From: Beta vulgaris subsp. vulgaris
Taxonomy: Eukaryota > Streptophyta > Magnoliopsida > Caryophyllales > Amaranthaceae
Length of the DNA stretch: 64,000 nt
Reading direction: 5' to 3'
Assembly (NCBI RefSeq): GCF_026745355.1
Contig: NC_079208.1
Coordinates: 58,080,892-58,144,891 of the forward strand
Shown: piece after piece, positions 47,727 to 58,870 of the stretch
Layout of the letters: each line of letters opens with the position of its first letter
Numbering within the stretch: the stretch's first letter is position 1
The notes under the pieces: model-generated
Told to the model about the DNA's origin: nothing
Database searches by the model: none
The model's input: only the letters and a program-made list of their open reading frames with translations
Translations under genes and position numbers: made by a program

Positions 47727-50700
47727 AAAGTTATTCTTATGTCCGTTTAAAGTCGTGAAAGTTCTTAATATACCATCCAATGTTCCCTCGAGGCATCCGA
47801 TGACATTCGGTAAATGGGTCATTGGGACGTCTAAAAGCGTGACTTATAGCTTTCAATTTTGATCGTTTTAGGGCTCCTCCGGGTCCGGTCATATTTTTAT
47901 CCGAAAAACCTTTCTATGGGGTGTGACACGACTTATAATGCATCTTGGGTGCTTCGCACCATCTGAATTGCCCAGAATGCCACCAAACGGACCAACTTAT
48001 TATTTTGTCATACAACCACGGAATAACCCCGAAAGGGTCGTAAAAGTTGTTCTTGTGTCCGTTCAAAGTCGTGGAAATCCTTAATATACCATCTCATGTC
48101 CCCTCGAGGCATCCCACGACATTCGGTACACGGGTCCCGTGGACATCTAAAACCATGACTTATAACCTTCAATTTGACCGTTTTAGGGCTCCTCGGGCTC
48201 GGACATATTTTTCGCTGAAAACGATCCTATGTGGTGTGGCACGACTTATAACGCATTTGGGGTGCTTCACACCATCTGAATTCCCCCAAAATGCCATCAA
48301 CCACCCATTTATGATTTTATCATGAAGCCATAGAATGACCCCCAAACAGTCGTAAAATATGTCCTTATGGCCATTCAAAGTTGTGGAAGTCCTTAATATA
48401 CCATCTCATGTCCCCTCAAGACATCCCACGACATTCGATGCACGGGTCCCGGGGACTTCAAAAACCGTGACTTACATCCTTCAATTTTGATCGTTTTATA
48501 GCTCCTCTGGGCATCGTCATATTTTTCGTCGAAAATCTTCCTATGACGTGCAACACGACTTATAATGCATCCCGGGTGCTTCGTGACATCTGAATTGCCC
48601 CATAATGCCACCAAACGACCAACTTATTATTTTGTCGTACAAGCATAGAATAACCCACAAACGGTCGTAAAAGTCGTTCTTATGCCCTCTCAAAGTCATG
48701 GAAGTTCTTAATGTACCATACCATATCCTCTCGAGGCATGCCACGACATTCGGTACACGGGTCCCGGGGACGTCTAAAACCATGACTTATAGCATTCAAT
48801 TTTGATAGTTTTAGGGCTTCTTCGAGCACGATGATCATATTTTTCGCCGAAAACAATCCTATGGGGTGCGCCACGACTAATAATGCATCCCGGGTGCTTC
48901 GCACCGTCTGAATTGCCTCATAATGCCATCAAATCACCCATTTATGATTTTGTGGTGTAGTCACGGAAGGGCCCTGAAACGGTCGTAAATGTTGTTCTTA
49001 TGCCCAATCAAAGTATTGAAAATCCTTAATATACCATCCCATGTCCCCTCGAGACATCCGACTGTTTTCAGTGCACGGGTCATGGGGACGTCTAAAACAG
49101 TGACTTATACCTTCAATTTTGATCGTTTTGGGGCTTCTCCGGGAACGGTCATATATTTCGCCGAAAACCATCCTGTGGGGGTGCGGCACGACTTACAGTG
49201 CATCTTGGGTGTTTCACACCATCTGAATTGCCCAAGAATGCCATCAAACCACCGATTTAGGATTTTGTGGTGCGTTGAATGACCCCAAAATGGTCGTAAA
49301 AGTTGTTCTTATTCCCGTTCAAAGTCGTGGAAATCCTAAATATACCATTCAATGTCCCCTCGAGGCATCTCACGACATTCGGTGCACGGGTCCCGGGAAC
49401 GATTAAAAGTGTGACTAATAGCCTCCAATTTCAACCGTTTTAGGGCTCGTCTTGGCCCGATCATTTTTTTCGCTAAAAACCTTCCTATTGGATGAGGCAC
49501 GACTTATAACGCATCTCGGGTGGTTCACACCATCTGAATTCCCCCAAAATGCCATCAAACCACCCATTTATGATTTTATGGTGCACGGTATGGCCCCAAA
49601 ACGGTCGTAAAAGTTGTTCTTATGCCCGTTCAAAGTTGTAAAAATCCTTAATATACCATCCAATGTCCCCTCGAAGCATCTCATGACATTCGGTGCACGG
49701 GTCCTAGGGACGTCTAAAAGCGTGACTTATAGCCTTCAATTTTGACTGTTTTAGGGCTCCTTCGGACCCGATCATATTTTTCGCCGAAAACCTTCTTATG
49801 GGGTGCGGCAAGACTTATAATAACATCCCGAATGCTTCACATCATCTTAATTGCCCCAGAATGCCACCAAGCGACCAACTTATTATTTTGTCGTACAACC
49901 ACGGAATAATCCCGAAACGGTCGTAAAAGATGTTCTCATGCTCACTCAAAGCTGTGGAAGTCCTTAATATACTATCCCCTTTCCTCTCGAGGCATCCCAT
50001 GACATTCGGTGCACGGCTTCCGGAGACGTCTAAAACCGTGACTTATAACCTTCAATTTTACCGTTTTAGGGCTCCTCCAGGCCCGATCATATTTTTCGCT
50101 GAAAACCTTCATATGGGGTGCGGCACAACTTACAATGCATCTTGGGTGCTTCGCACAATCTGAATTGGCCAAGAATGCCATAAAACACTCAATCATGATT
50201 TTGTGGTGCAGCCATGGAATTGTCCCGAAACAGTCGTAAAATTTCTTAGGCTCGTTCAAAGTCTTGGAAATCCTTAATATACCATCCAAGGTCCCCGTAA
50301 GGCATCTCACGACATTCGGTGCACGGGTCCCGGGGACGTCTAAAGCTTGACTTATAGACTCAATTTTGACGATTTTAGGGCTCCTCCCGTCCCGGTCATA
50401 TTTTTCGCCGAAAATCATCCTATGGGGTGCGACACGACTTATAATGCATCCGTGATTTTTTGCACCATCTGAGTTGCCCCAGAATGGCATCAAAACACCC
50501 ATTTATAATTTTGTAGTGCAGCCACATAATGTCCTCGAAACGGTCGTAAAATTTGTTCTTATGTCCGTTCAAAGTCCTGGAAGTCCTTAATAGAACATCA
50601 CATGTCCCCTCGAGGCATCACTTGGCATTCGGTGCACAGGTCCCGCAGACGTCTAAAACCGTGAATTATAGGCTTCAATTTTAACTGTTTTAGGCTCCTC

Positions 50701-51850
50701 CGGGGTCAGTCATATTTTTTGCCGAAAACCTTCCTATTGGGTGCGCCACGACTTATAACGCATCCCGGGTGCTTAACACCATTTGAATTCCCCCAAAATG
50801 CCAGCAAACCACCCAATTATGATTTTATGGTGCAGCCACGGAATGGCCCCAAAACGATCGTAAAAGTTGTTCCTATTCCCGTTCAAAGTCGTGAAAATCC
50901 TTAATATACCATCCAATGTCCCCTCGAGGCATCTCACGGCATTCGGTGCATGGGTCCCGGGGACGTCTAAAAGCGTGAACTATAGCCTTCAATTTTTGAT
51001 CGTTTTATTAGGGTTCCACCGGGCCGGTCATATTTGTTGAAAATCTTCATATGGGGTGTGACACGACTTATAATACATTCCGGGTGCTTCGCACCATTTG
51101 AATTGCCCCACAATGCCACCAAACGACCAACTTATTATTTTGTCGTACAACCACAGAATAATCCCGAAACGGTCGTAAAAGTTGTTCTTATGTCCGCTCA
51201 AAGTCGTAGAAGTCCTTAATGTATTATCCCTTGTCCTCTCGAGGCATCCCACGACATTCAGTGCACGGGTCCCTAGGACGTCTAAAACAGTGACTTATAT
51301 ACCTTCAATTTTGACCGTTTTATGGCTCCTCCGAGCCCGGTCATATTTTTCGTCGAAACCCTTCCTATGGGGTCCGACACGACTTATAATACATCCCGAG
51401 TGCTTCCCGCCATCTGAATTGCCCCAGAATGCCATCAAGCCACTCATTTATAATTTTGTGTGAAGCCATGGAATGATCCCGAAACGGTCGTAAAAGTTGT
51501 TCTTATACCCGTTCAAAGTCGTGAAAGTCTTAAATATACCATCCCATGACATTCTTTGCAAGGGGCGCGGGGACGTTTATAAAATGACTTATACCCTTTA
51601 ATTTTGACCGTATTAGGGCTCCTCTAAGCACGGTTATATTTTTCGCCGAAAACCTTCCTATGGGACGCGACACGACTAATAATGCATCCCGGGTGTTTCG
51701 TACCATATGAATTGCCCCATATTGTCATCAAATCACCCATTTATGATTTTGTGGTGCAGCCACGAAATGACCCCGAAACGGTCTTAAATGTTTTTCTTAT
51801 TCTCATTCAAAGTCGTGGATGTCCTTAATTTATCATCCCATGTCCCCTAC
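47727..51850. repeat. ~313-bp tandem satellite array with higher-order structure
   Basis: About 13 monomers, anchored on the phrase CAAAGTCGTGGAA, start near 47751, 48067, 48379, 48694, 49012, 49323, 49634, 49950, 50260, 50573, 50887, 51202, 51517 and 51811. Spacing is 310-318 bp, except that the last full unit (294) lost about 20 bp. Each unit contains CGACATTCGGTGCACGGGTC, a CGCCGAAAACCTTCC-like motif and ACGACTTATAATGCATC. Two monomer classes can be told apart, by ACCAACTTATTATTTTGTCG (A) and CACCCATTTATGATTTTGTG (B). The A class recurs at monomers 1, 3, 7 and 11. Scattered open frames on both strands result from the sequence bias; spacings are not multiples of three, so no long protein is encoded. 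Confidence 0.9.
51846..51850. repeat. Target-site duplication, left copy (CCTAC)
   Basis: CCTAC immediately precedes the left LTR and is repeated at 60298-60302 after the right LTR. Removing the element and one copy restores a nearly normal satellite monomer. Confidence 0.9.
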
Positions 51851-53281
51851 TGACAGGCTAAAGTCGTATCACCTTATCAAAAGTAATCCTAAGTCCTCTA
51901 ACAAATAGTAGTCAGGGAAGTAGGGTCGAATCCACAGAGAAACAGTGTTCTTTTCCTAACTGTTAGTAAAATCTAGAGTATAGGAACGAGTGTTTTTGAG
52001 TAATTATACTAAACTAAACTATGAATATATCAAGAATTATCAATAATAAAAAGTCTAGGGCATAGGTTCACCAATGATCAATATTTCGGGATGAAACACT
52101 AAAATCAACAATTAATAATGCAGTTAAACAGATTGATTCGCTCTCTCAAGTCTAAATCAAGCATAGAACGATATTAACAGGCTCTCGCAATTTATTAACA
52201 CCAATTCTACCTATTGAAACTAGCCTTAATATCAAGTTTATACCTCTCGGCGCATAACCTAATATTGCAACACTATAACAATCAAATCTGGCCAAATTGG
52301 ATTGAATAGACATAAAAACATTCAATAGGAATCAACATGCATCAATAAAAATCAATACTTTAATTAAACATCCCTTCCTAATTGATCATGGATCCCCCTA
52401 AACCCTAGAAATAGACTACTCAATCATAATTGGGGAAAACATATTCAAATATAAATAAGCAAACATGAATTAATACTAAAGGATTGAATAGGAATAAGAA
52501 GAGAAGAGAAATAATACCAATTGTAGAACCAATCTTGCAAAAATCAAAGCTTCTATTGAAAATTCAATGTAAATGGAGAAAAAGCAAAACTAGGGTTCTT
52601 CAATAATTGAGAGAAAAAGAAAAATAATCTTTAATGAATTAATGACGGAAAAAGCAAAATAGAAAATAAGATAGGAAATAATAATATTCCCTTGAGTCTT
52701 TATACCTTTCTATTTCCTAAAACAACTAGAAAAATAGAGTCTAATTCGTCAAAAGATAAAGCCTTATTCGACTAGGAAACCCGGAATAATCCGCGGCCGC
52801 GGATTTTCGGGCTGCAAAACAGCGTCAACTTGCAAAGACCATATCTCCCAAACTAGAAGTCGTATCGGGGCGTGTAATATACCGTTGGAAAGCTCTTCAA
52901 GTCTAGTTTCCAACCCCACTGGAATCACGAATTCCGATCTCTGGATAATAAGTTATGATCAAAAGAGTGCACATGACTCAATTTCCATACTTCTTTTAAT
53001 ACGTTTCCGCTATGTTTGAGTTGCAATCCGACTTGAAGATGCCCTTTGGACTTCTCATTTGACTTAGCTCCTTCCTAGATGCTTCTCATGCTTAAGCTTA
53101 TCCAATAATACTCCAATTGTGTTCTCAATACCTGAAAACTATCAAAAACACCGAAAACCACACAAGAGTAATATCTTCTCAACTTAAGTAACTATTGCAA
53201 TTATGGACTAAAATGCAACTAAATGATCCTAAAATGCAACCTAAATGCATCATGAAATGCCTATATTAATATGACTCATCA
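51851..53281 (-). repeat. 3' LTR of the retrotransposon (left on plus strand)
   Basis: It runs from TGACAGGCTAAAGTC to ATATGACTCATCA on the plus strand, so on the element's strand it opens TGATGAGTCAT and closes CCTGTCA. It contains the palindrome CCGCGGCCGCGG at 52791-52802 in otherwise AT-rich sequence. Confidence 0.92.
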
Positions 53282-53293
53282 AACTCCCCCAAG
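53282..53293 (-). other. Polypurine tract
   Basis: On the element's strand GCTTGGGGGAGT abuts the 3' LTR start TGATGAG. This is the expected plus-strand priming site, and its position confirms the minus orientation. Confidence 0.8.
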
Positions 53294-55260
53294 CTAAACT
53301 GTTGCTTGTCCTCAAGCAATCAAACAATAGACACGGGAAGAAAATGATAACCTACAATATGGGACTAAAACAGGGTCAAGCACACAATCCAAAACACGAG
53401 AGATATCAATCCTACATGAACCAAGCATCGAGTATCAATGAAACAAAGCCGCATAGCACGTCATGTGACCAATCAACTCAACAATCTTACCACAGACCCT
53501 TTCCCCCAAGCTGGACTTAACAACACTTGACAGACCTCACTATAGGTATGTGAATAATACTCTCTTGTGTTTAGGGCGAAAATCAATGACACTCAAGATC
53601 TCAACCTATATATATCAACTCAGAAGAAGCAATACTCTTTAACTTTGACCTTTTGACTCACTTTCAACACGAAAAATGTAACACACAAAGATCAAGAGGA
53701 CTTTCAAGGGTTGTAATGAGGCTAGGGTTAAGGGTATGGATCATATTTTGGGAAATGTGGTGGAAAAGCCAAGAAGGGGAGCAAATATCAATGTAAAACG
53801 GCCTAACAAGGCATTCATCACAATTTCATATAACACCATCATTACCACAATATCACCACAATATCTTTCATGCATAGTAACCCATATATAACCTTTTCAC
53901 TTTTCTTTCAAAATATGTTCACTTTCTTTGTTCTTTCATTTCTTTTTCTTCACTCTTTTTCATATTGCCAAAATCTCTTTGCACCACATTCAAATTCGAT
54001 GATAAAGCTCATTAATAACACTTTCCTTCAACATAACCATGCATTAACTACATCCATGTAATACAGTATGACCAAAACTAACACTTGCTCCCCCAAGCTA
54101 GGCTTGAGATAATAATCAAATGAGGTTAAGGGTTGTAATATGGGTGTAAGTAGCAAGCAAGGGTCAAGAAAGCTCAGCGGGGCTAGAGACGGGAAATATG
54201 TGAACAAATAGAACTCTGGAGCTAAAATCATGAAATGAACGCCTCAATCATATCAAATAGTGTACACAATCAAGTATCAAGGAGTACCAGGTCAAAATCA
54301 AGATCAATACATCAACTGAGGAACTAATCACTCATGAAAGAACATAACTGACACAGATTCGTCAGTTTATTAGGCACAGAAGCTCACATGGGTCAATTTT
54401 GTCTACACAGTAAAGTTAAAACCAGCCAGAGAGATCAAATAGTCTTACCACATCCAATCAATCATATCACAATTATGCTATGAAGAATCATGAAACCACT
54501 GTACAACAAAGCTGTAGAGCTGTAGTAGAGATATCCACAAAATTCTCGAAGGTGTGCCAACAATAGCCCCATAGATGAAAACTATAATGAAATGAGCTAT
54601 CTAAAATGCAACTATGATGCAACTAAGAAAACAGTACATTTTTTTGGTTACACGTAAACTCCCACTCCTAATAAGCAGTACAAACCGTGCAACATCCTAT
54701 GAAAGCAATGAAATCTACACTAAAAAGCCATAAAAGATAGAATATTCCTCCCCCAAGCTAAAATTTGCAGTGTCCTCACTGCATAAACTAGTTTAGAAAA
54801 AGAATCAGAACCAACCCCGACAATCATCCAACACCAAAGTCTGCCACAAACACCGCAATCCACCACAAAAACCACACACAAATCCTGACAATCCGATGAA
54901 CTAACAATTCAGTCAATGTGTAAGATTCTCAGCGAGATGGGAACAAAATAATCCAAGCAAAAATGCGAGAGGAACATTAACAACAATTATAAGTGAGAAA
55001 AGATGCTTACTACCCAATGAATTGGGGAGAAGAGTCAAAATACTCAAAAATCATGTCATACTGCTTCACAAACGCGAACTTAGACTAATTTGATGCCTGC
55101 TCGAGAGAATCTACCACGTGAAGTACACGATTAATTGATGTAGGAGACTTGATTGAGAAAATCCAAATATGTGTCCAAGATTCCCAATTGAAATTGCAAA
55201 GCACATCCAAGAAGAAACCCCAATTCAATGAGAAAAGTTAGGGTTTGAAAATTATGTGAG
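53294..55260 (-). other. Retrotransposon 3' non-coding region with repeated PPT-like motifs
   Basis: No coding domain in either strand. The motif AGCTTGGGGGA of the polypurine tract recurs on the minus strand at 53501-53512, 54088-54099 and 54748-54759. The region occupies the place where the pol genes would lie in a full element. The small plus-strand frames here are shadows. Confidence 0.7.
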
Positions 55261-55855
55261 TGGAAGAAGGGGGAAGGTGGCTTTGTGGGGGGTGGCCGGG
55301 GGTGGCTCGTCGCCGGCGGGCGGAAACCGGTCGGTCGCCCGGTTAGGAGGCCGTCGATGAGAGACGGGTCGGGTGGTGTAGTGGCGTGAAGGTAGTGGGG
55401 TTGAGTGTGGTGAGAGGGGTGTTGAAGGGTTTTAGGGTCGCCGGCGTGGTCGGGGTGGTCGGACGCCCGCCAGTCGTCGGGGCTGGTGCGGGCAAGTGTG
55501 GGGGAAAGAGGGTGGGGAGAGGGTTTGAGGGTGTGGGGTTGGTGGTTGGTTGGTTTTTTTTTTTTTTTATGTAGGTTTTGTGTTGGGTCGCGATGGGGGT
55601 AGGGGAGATCGAAAACCCGCGGGCGCGGGGTATATCCCGCGGGCGGACAGGAGGGGTGGGCTGTGAGGGGTGTTGGGGTCTGCGGGCGCGGGATTTCGGG
55701 TGGGGGCGCGGGCTGTACCCCGCGGGCGCGGGTTTTACCCCGCGGGCTGGCAGAACATTGGTGAGGAGGGGTCGTGGCTGGCCGCGGGCGCGTGTTTTAC
55801 CCCGCGGGCTGGAGGAAAAAGGGTGATAGTGGAGCCAAATTCCCGCGGGCGCATG
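55261..55855. repeat. GC-rich cluster with repeated CCGCGGGCG units
   Basis: From 55261 to 55560 the plus strand is G-rich (GGTGGCCGGGGGTGGCTCG and similar). From about 55615 to 55855 CCCGCGGGCGCGGG-like units recur at least six times, at irregular 20-60 bp spacing and partly linked by GTTTTACCCCGCGGGCTGG. It lies inside the retroelement between protease and 3' non-coding DNA. Open frames here (55386-55921 +) are Gly/Val/Arg-rich translation and not genes. Confidence 0.75.
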
Positions 55856-56191
55856 TTGGAGCTTGTGCTTTCACCTATAGTCAAAAATTATACACCAAAA
55901 CCACTAAACAACACTTGTTAGCATGGTTAGTCTAATAAAAAATGAAGCTTGAATTCAAGTGAATTCAAAAACTAAAAGAAACTACGAAAAGAAACTAACT
56001 AAACTAAAAAAAAAAAGAAACGAATTCCAGTGAATTCAAAAACACAAAAATAAAAATAAATTGAATTCAAGTAAATTCAATATGCAAATATTTTTGTTCT
56101 TTTCTTTTGTTTAGAGAAATGAAGAGTAAAAAGAAAAGAAAAAAAAAAAAAAAGAGTTAGAGATTCGGGTTGCCTCCCGAATAGCGCTGGT

Positions 56192-57060
56192 TTATGCAGG
56201 TCCCGCACGACCGTTTACCTCTACATTACACACAGATTGATCGAACCTCTTTACATGTTGGCATCCATCAAGGTCGAATTCTTCACTTTCGAGCATCTTC
56301 TCAATAGCAGCTACCTCATTGCTCCATATACTGCCATCACCTGTGGAGGACTCAAGACAAAGTACCGCCTCTAAGGGGTCTCTATAGAGAGCTTGGGGCA
56401 TGTTATCATGGCAAATTACATCAACCACATCAATACTCCAACACTTTTCCTCTAGCATAGGACTTTTCAAAGCAGTGCTTAGATTAAAAGTGACCTCATC
56501 ATCTCCAACAGATAGTGTAAGCTTACCATTTTTCACATCAATGACGGCACCTGCAGTGTGAAGGAATGGCCGACCCAAAATGATTGGAATTTGCCTATCT
56601 TCCTCCATATCAAGTACAACAAAGTCCACGGGAATAAAAAATTTACCTACTCTAACAGGTACATCCTCTAAAATACCTAGGGTATTTAACAGAACGGTCA
56701 GCCATTTGTAGAGTAATATTGGTAACTTTCAAACTTCCCATATTCAATTTGAGGAAACAGACAATGGCATAACACTCACACTAGCCCCCAAATCACATAA
56801 AGCTTTATCAATGAACAAACTACCAATGTGACAAGGTATAGAGAAACTACCAGGGTCTTTTAATTTTGGTGGAGATTTATTTTGTAAAATGGCACTACAT
56901 TCTTCAGTAAAAGCAACTGTCTCCACCTCGTTAAAAGCCCTTTTCCTAGTCAAGATATCTTTCATAAATTTAGCATAAGCAGGCACTTGAGTAATTAATT
57001 CCGTGAAAGGAACTGTTACCTGAAGATTCTTGACGACTTCCAAAAACTTACCAAATTGCT
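56192..57060 (-). pseudogene. Retrotransposon aspartic protease region
   Basis: A frame at about 57043-56744 includes a lead-in rich in charged residues, then SIPCHIGSLFIDKALCDLGA, whose DLGAS is the active-site motif (D-L-G-A-S in Athila-type proteases). A second frame, 56629-56192, continues with IPIILGRPFLHTAGAVIDV, the ILGRPFL flap and second-half motif. The two lie in different frames, so at least one frameshift separates them and the protease is probably inactive. After the protease the frame runs on for about 90 acidic residues, as in Athila polyproteins before reverse transcriptase, then stops at 56192 without entering it. Confidence 0.75.
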
Positions 57061-58780
57061 TGTCCAGCTTACTCTTGAGGTGACGATTGGGGAAAGGAAG
57101 TTTGATAGGAGGAACTCAATAGCAGGCTTTTTGGCTTCATTGGTCTCTTCATGTTCAGTGGCTTGCTAGAGTTCTCCTTGTCATTTTTAGCTTCAGCTGG
57201 GACCTGTTCCTCATCATTTTTCACACTCAAAGTATCATCAATAGGCATGGGTGGTCCATTGTAGTGAGAACCACTTCGGAGAGTGATGGCATTTGCCGAA
57301 TCTGTAGGCTGAACAGGTTGTGCTGGAAGAGCACCTTGTTGTCGAGTAGAGTTCGAAGTAGCCAATTGTGCCAACTGATTCTCCAACATCTTATTGTGAG
57401 CAAGAATGGACTCAATTTGTGCCTTGTCAGCTTGTCGATCCTTTTGCATTTGTAGCATCATGTTTCTCATCTCAACCATCATTGGATCGGCAGGAGGTGC
57501 TTGTTGAGATGGATTGAAAGGTGGTCTAGAGAAACCAGGAGGGTGTTGGGAGGTGTTGGTAGTACTTGGTTCAATTGTTGTGCTTGTGGTTGTGGTGCAG
57601 GAGGATTCAGGACATTAGTGCTCTTGTAAGACAAGTTAGGATGATTTCTCAACCTGGATTGTATGTGTTGGAGTATGGGTTGTTCGGCTGATATGTTTGA
57701 AAAGCATTAACTTGTTCGAGAGAACTCCGACACTCTTGTGCCCAATGTCCAACTATGCCACAATTATCACACAAATCCGGAGTAGTACCCAAAGCAGCAA
57801 CACTTGCAGGAGAGGAGAGTGCATATTGTCAAGTTTATTGCTGATTGCATTCATCTGTGCAGCTAATAGGATATAGAATCTATCTCATGCTTTCCACCCT
57901 TGTTAGCTAGTCCTCGAGGATTACCATATTGAGAGTTGTGGATAGCCATCTCCTCGATCAAATCATGTGCAGCATCAATTTCAGTTTCATGAATCTCCCA
58001 TTTGCTGCAGAGTCAAGGATAAGTCTCGAGTTGTTCCCCAAACCATTGTAGAATCCTGAACTAGGAACCATTTTTGTAGACCATGATGGGGACATTCTCT
58101 CTGAAGATCTTTAAATCTTTCCCATGCCTCATGTAAAGACTCATCAGTCCCTTGGGTGAAGTTTGTAATCTGACTACGCAACCTAGCAGTCTTCTCTGGA
58201 GGGTAGTACTTTCTGTAGAAAGCTAGAGCCAAGGTATTCCAATCAGTGATCCCAAGAGTGGCTCGATTAATCCCATTGTACCACATCTTTGCCTTGTCTC
58301 GAAGTGAAAATGGGAAAAGAATCTCCCGAATCTGATCTTGTGTCACTCCCTGCTGCTTAATGGTAGAGCAATATTGGCAGAAATCTTGATAATGAAGATT
58401 GGGGTCTTCATTAGGTCCACCACCAAATTGTTTTCTTTCGATCATGTTTAGCAATGCAGGTTTGATCTCGAAATTTACAGCTTCGATTTCAGGCATTTGA
58501 TTGCTCTTGGGAAGTTCAGCCAAAGAGGGTTGGGAAAAGTCAGTAAGCCTCTGAGCCATCTCTGATTCTGGTGGGAATAGAGACAATGCTGGTAGAATCA
58601 GAGTCAGAATCCAAAGGATTATCTTCCCTTGGATTATCTCGCAACTGTCTGGAAAAGTTCTTCTGTCTATGAAAGGATCTTTCGATTTCAGGATCAAATT
58701 GTAGGCAATCTGAACTCAAACTCCTGCGCATAGAAGAACTAAAGAACAAACAATTAAGAGATTTTGTCCCAAAGAACAAG
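57061..58780 (-). pseudogene. Retrotransposon gag (frameshifted)
   Basis: The structural gag gene of the element. The frame at 58697-57987 contains the retrotransposon-gag core, with WYNGINRATLGITDWNTLA, FYRKYYPPEKTARLRSQI and ESLHEAWERFKDLQRECPHH. The likely start lies upstream in another frame (near 58740, around MRRSLSSDC). A zinc knuckle CX2CX4HX4C (CDNCGIVGHWAQEC) sits at 57771-57730. The frame at 57482-57069 continues with a Gln-rich spacer and NAITLRSG, the usual gag-protease linker. Several frame changes separate these blocks, so no single full-length product is encoded. Confidence 0.8.
57730..57771 (-). other. CCHC zinc knuckle of gag
   Basis: Minus-strand translation CDNCGIVGHWAQEC has exact C-2-C-4-H-4-C spacing, the nucleic-acid-binding motif of the nucleocapsid part of gag. 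Confidence 0.85.
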
Positions 58781-58847
58781 TGTTCTCTGAGACGAGAGTA
58801 TATAATCTAGACTCTAAAACAATTAAAGAAAATGGAACAAAACCGTT

Positions 58848-58865
58848 TCCCCGGCAACGGCGCCA
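58848..58865 (-). other. Primer binding site, tRNA-Asp
   Basis: The plus strand here is TCCCCGGCAACGGCGCCA, identical to the 3' end (with CCA) of plant tRNA-Asp(GUC) as I recall it. The complementary primer site therefore lies 5 nt inside the 5' LTR on the minus strand. Confidence 0.85.
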
Positions 58866-58870
58866 AATTT

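Noticed and set aside
48047..51463. Many 60-176 codon open frames on both strands in the satellite, with a recurrent peptide on minus
   Set aside because: They repeat with the ~313-bp unit, monomer spacing is not a constant multiple of three, and no start or splice context or known domain is present. They are a by-product of low stop-codon density.
47727..51850. CRISPR-like or rDNA spacer array
   Set aside because: The repeats are long and contiguous without unique spacers, and no rRNA coding sequence adjoins.
55386..55921. Gly/Val/Arg-rich plus-strand frames
   Set aside because: They are antisense to the retroelement and sit in its GC-rich repeat cluster.
53294..56190. Reverse transcriptase, RNase H or integrase of the LTR element
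   Set aside because: Looked for on both strands; no YxDD-like, integrase HHCC or DDE pattern recognised, so pol appears absent.
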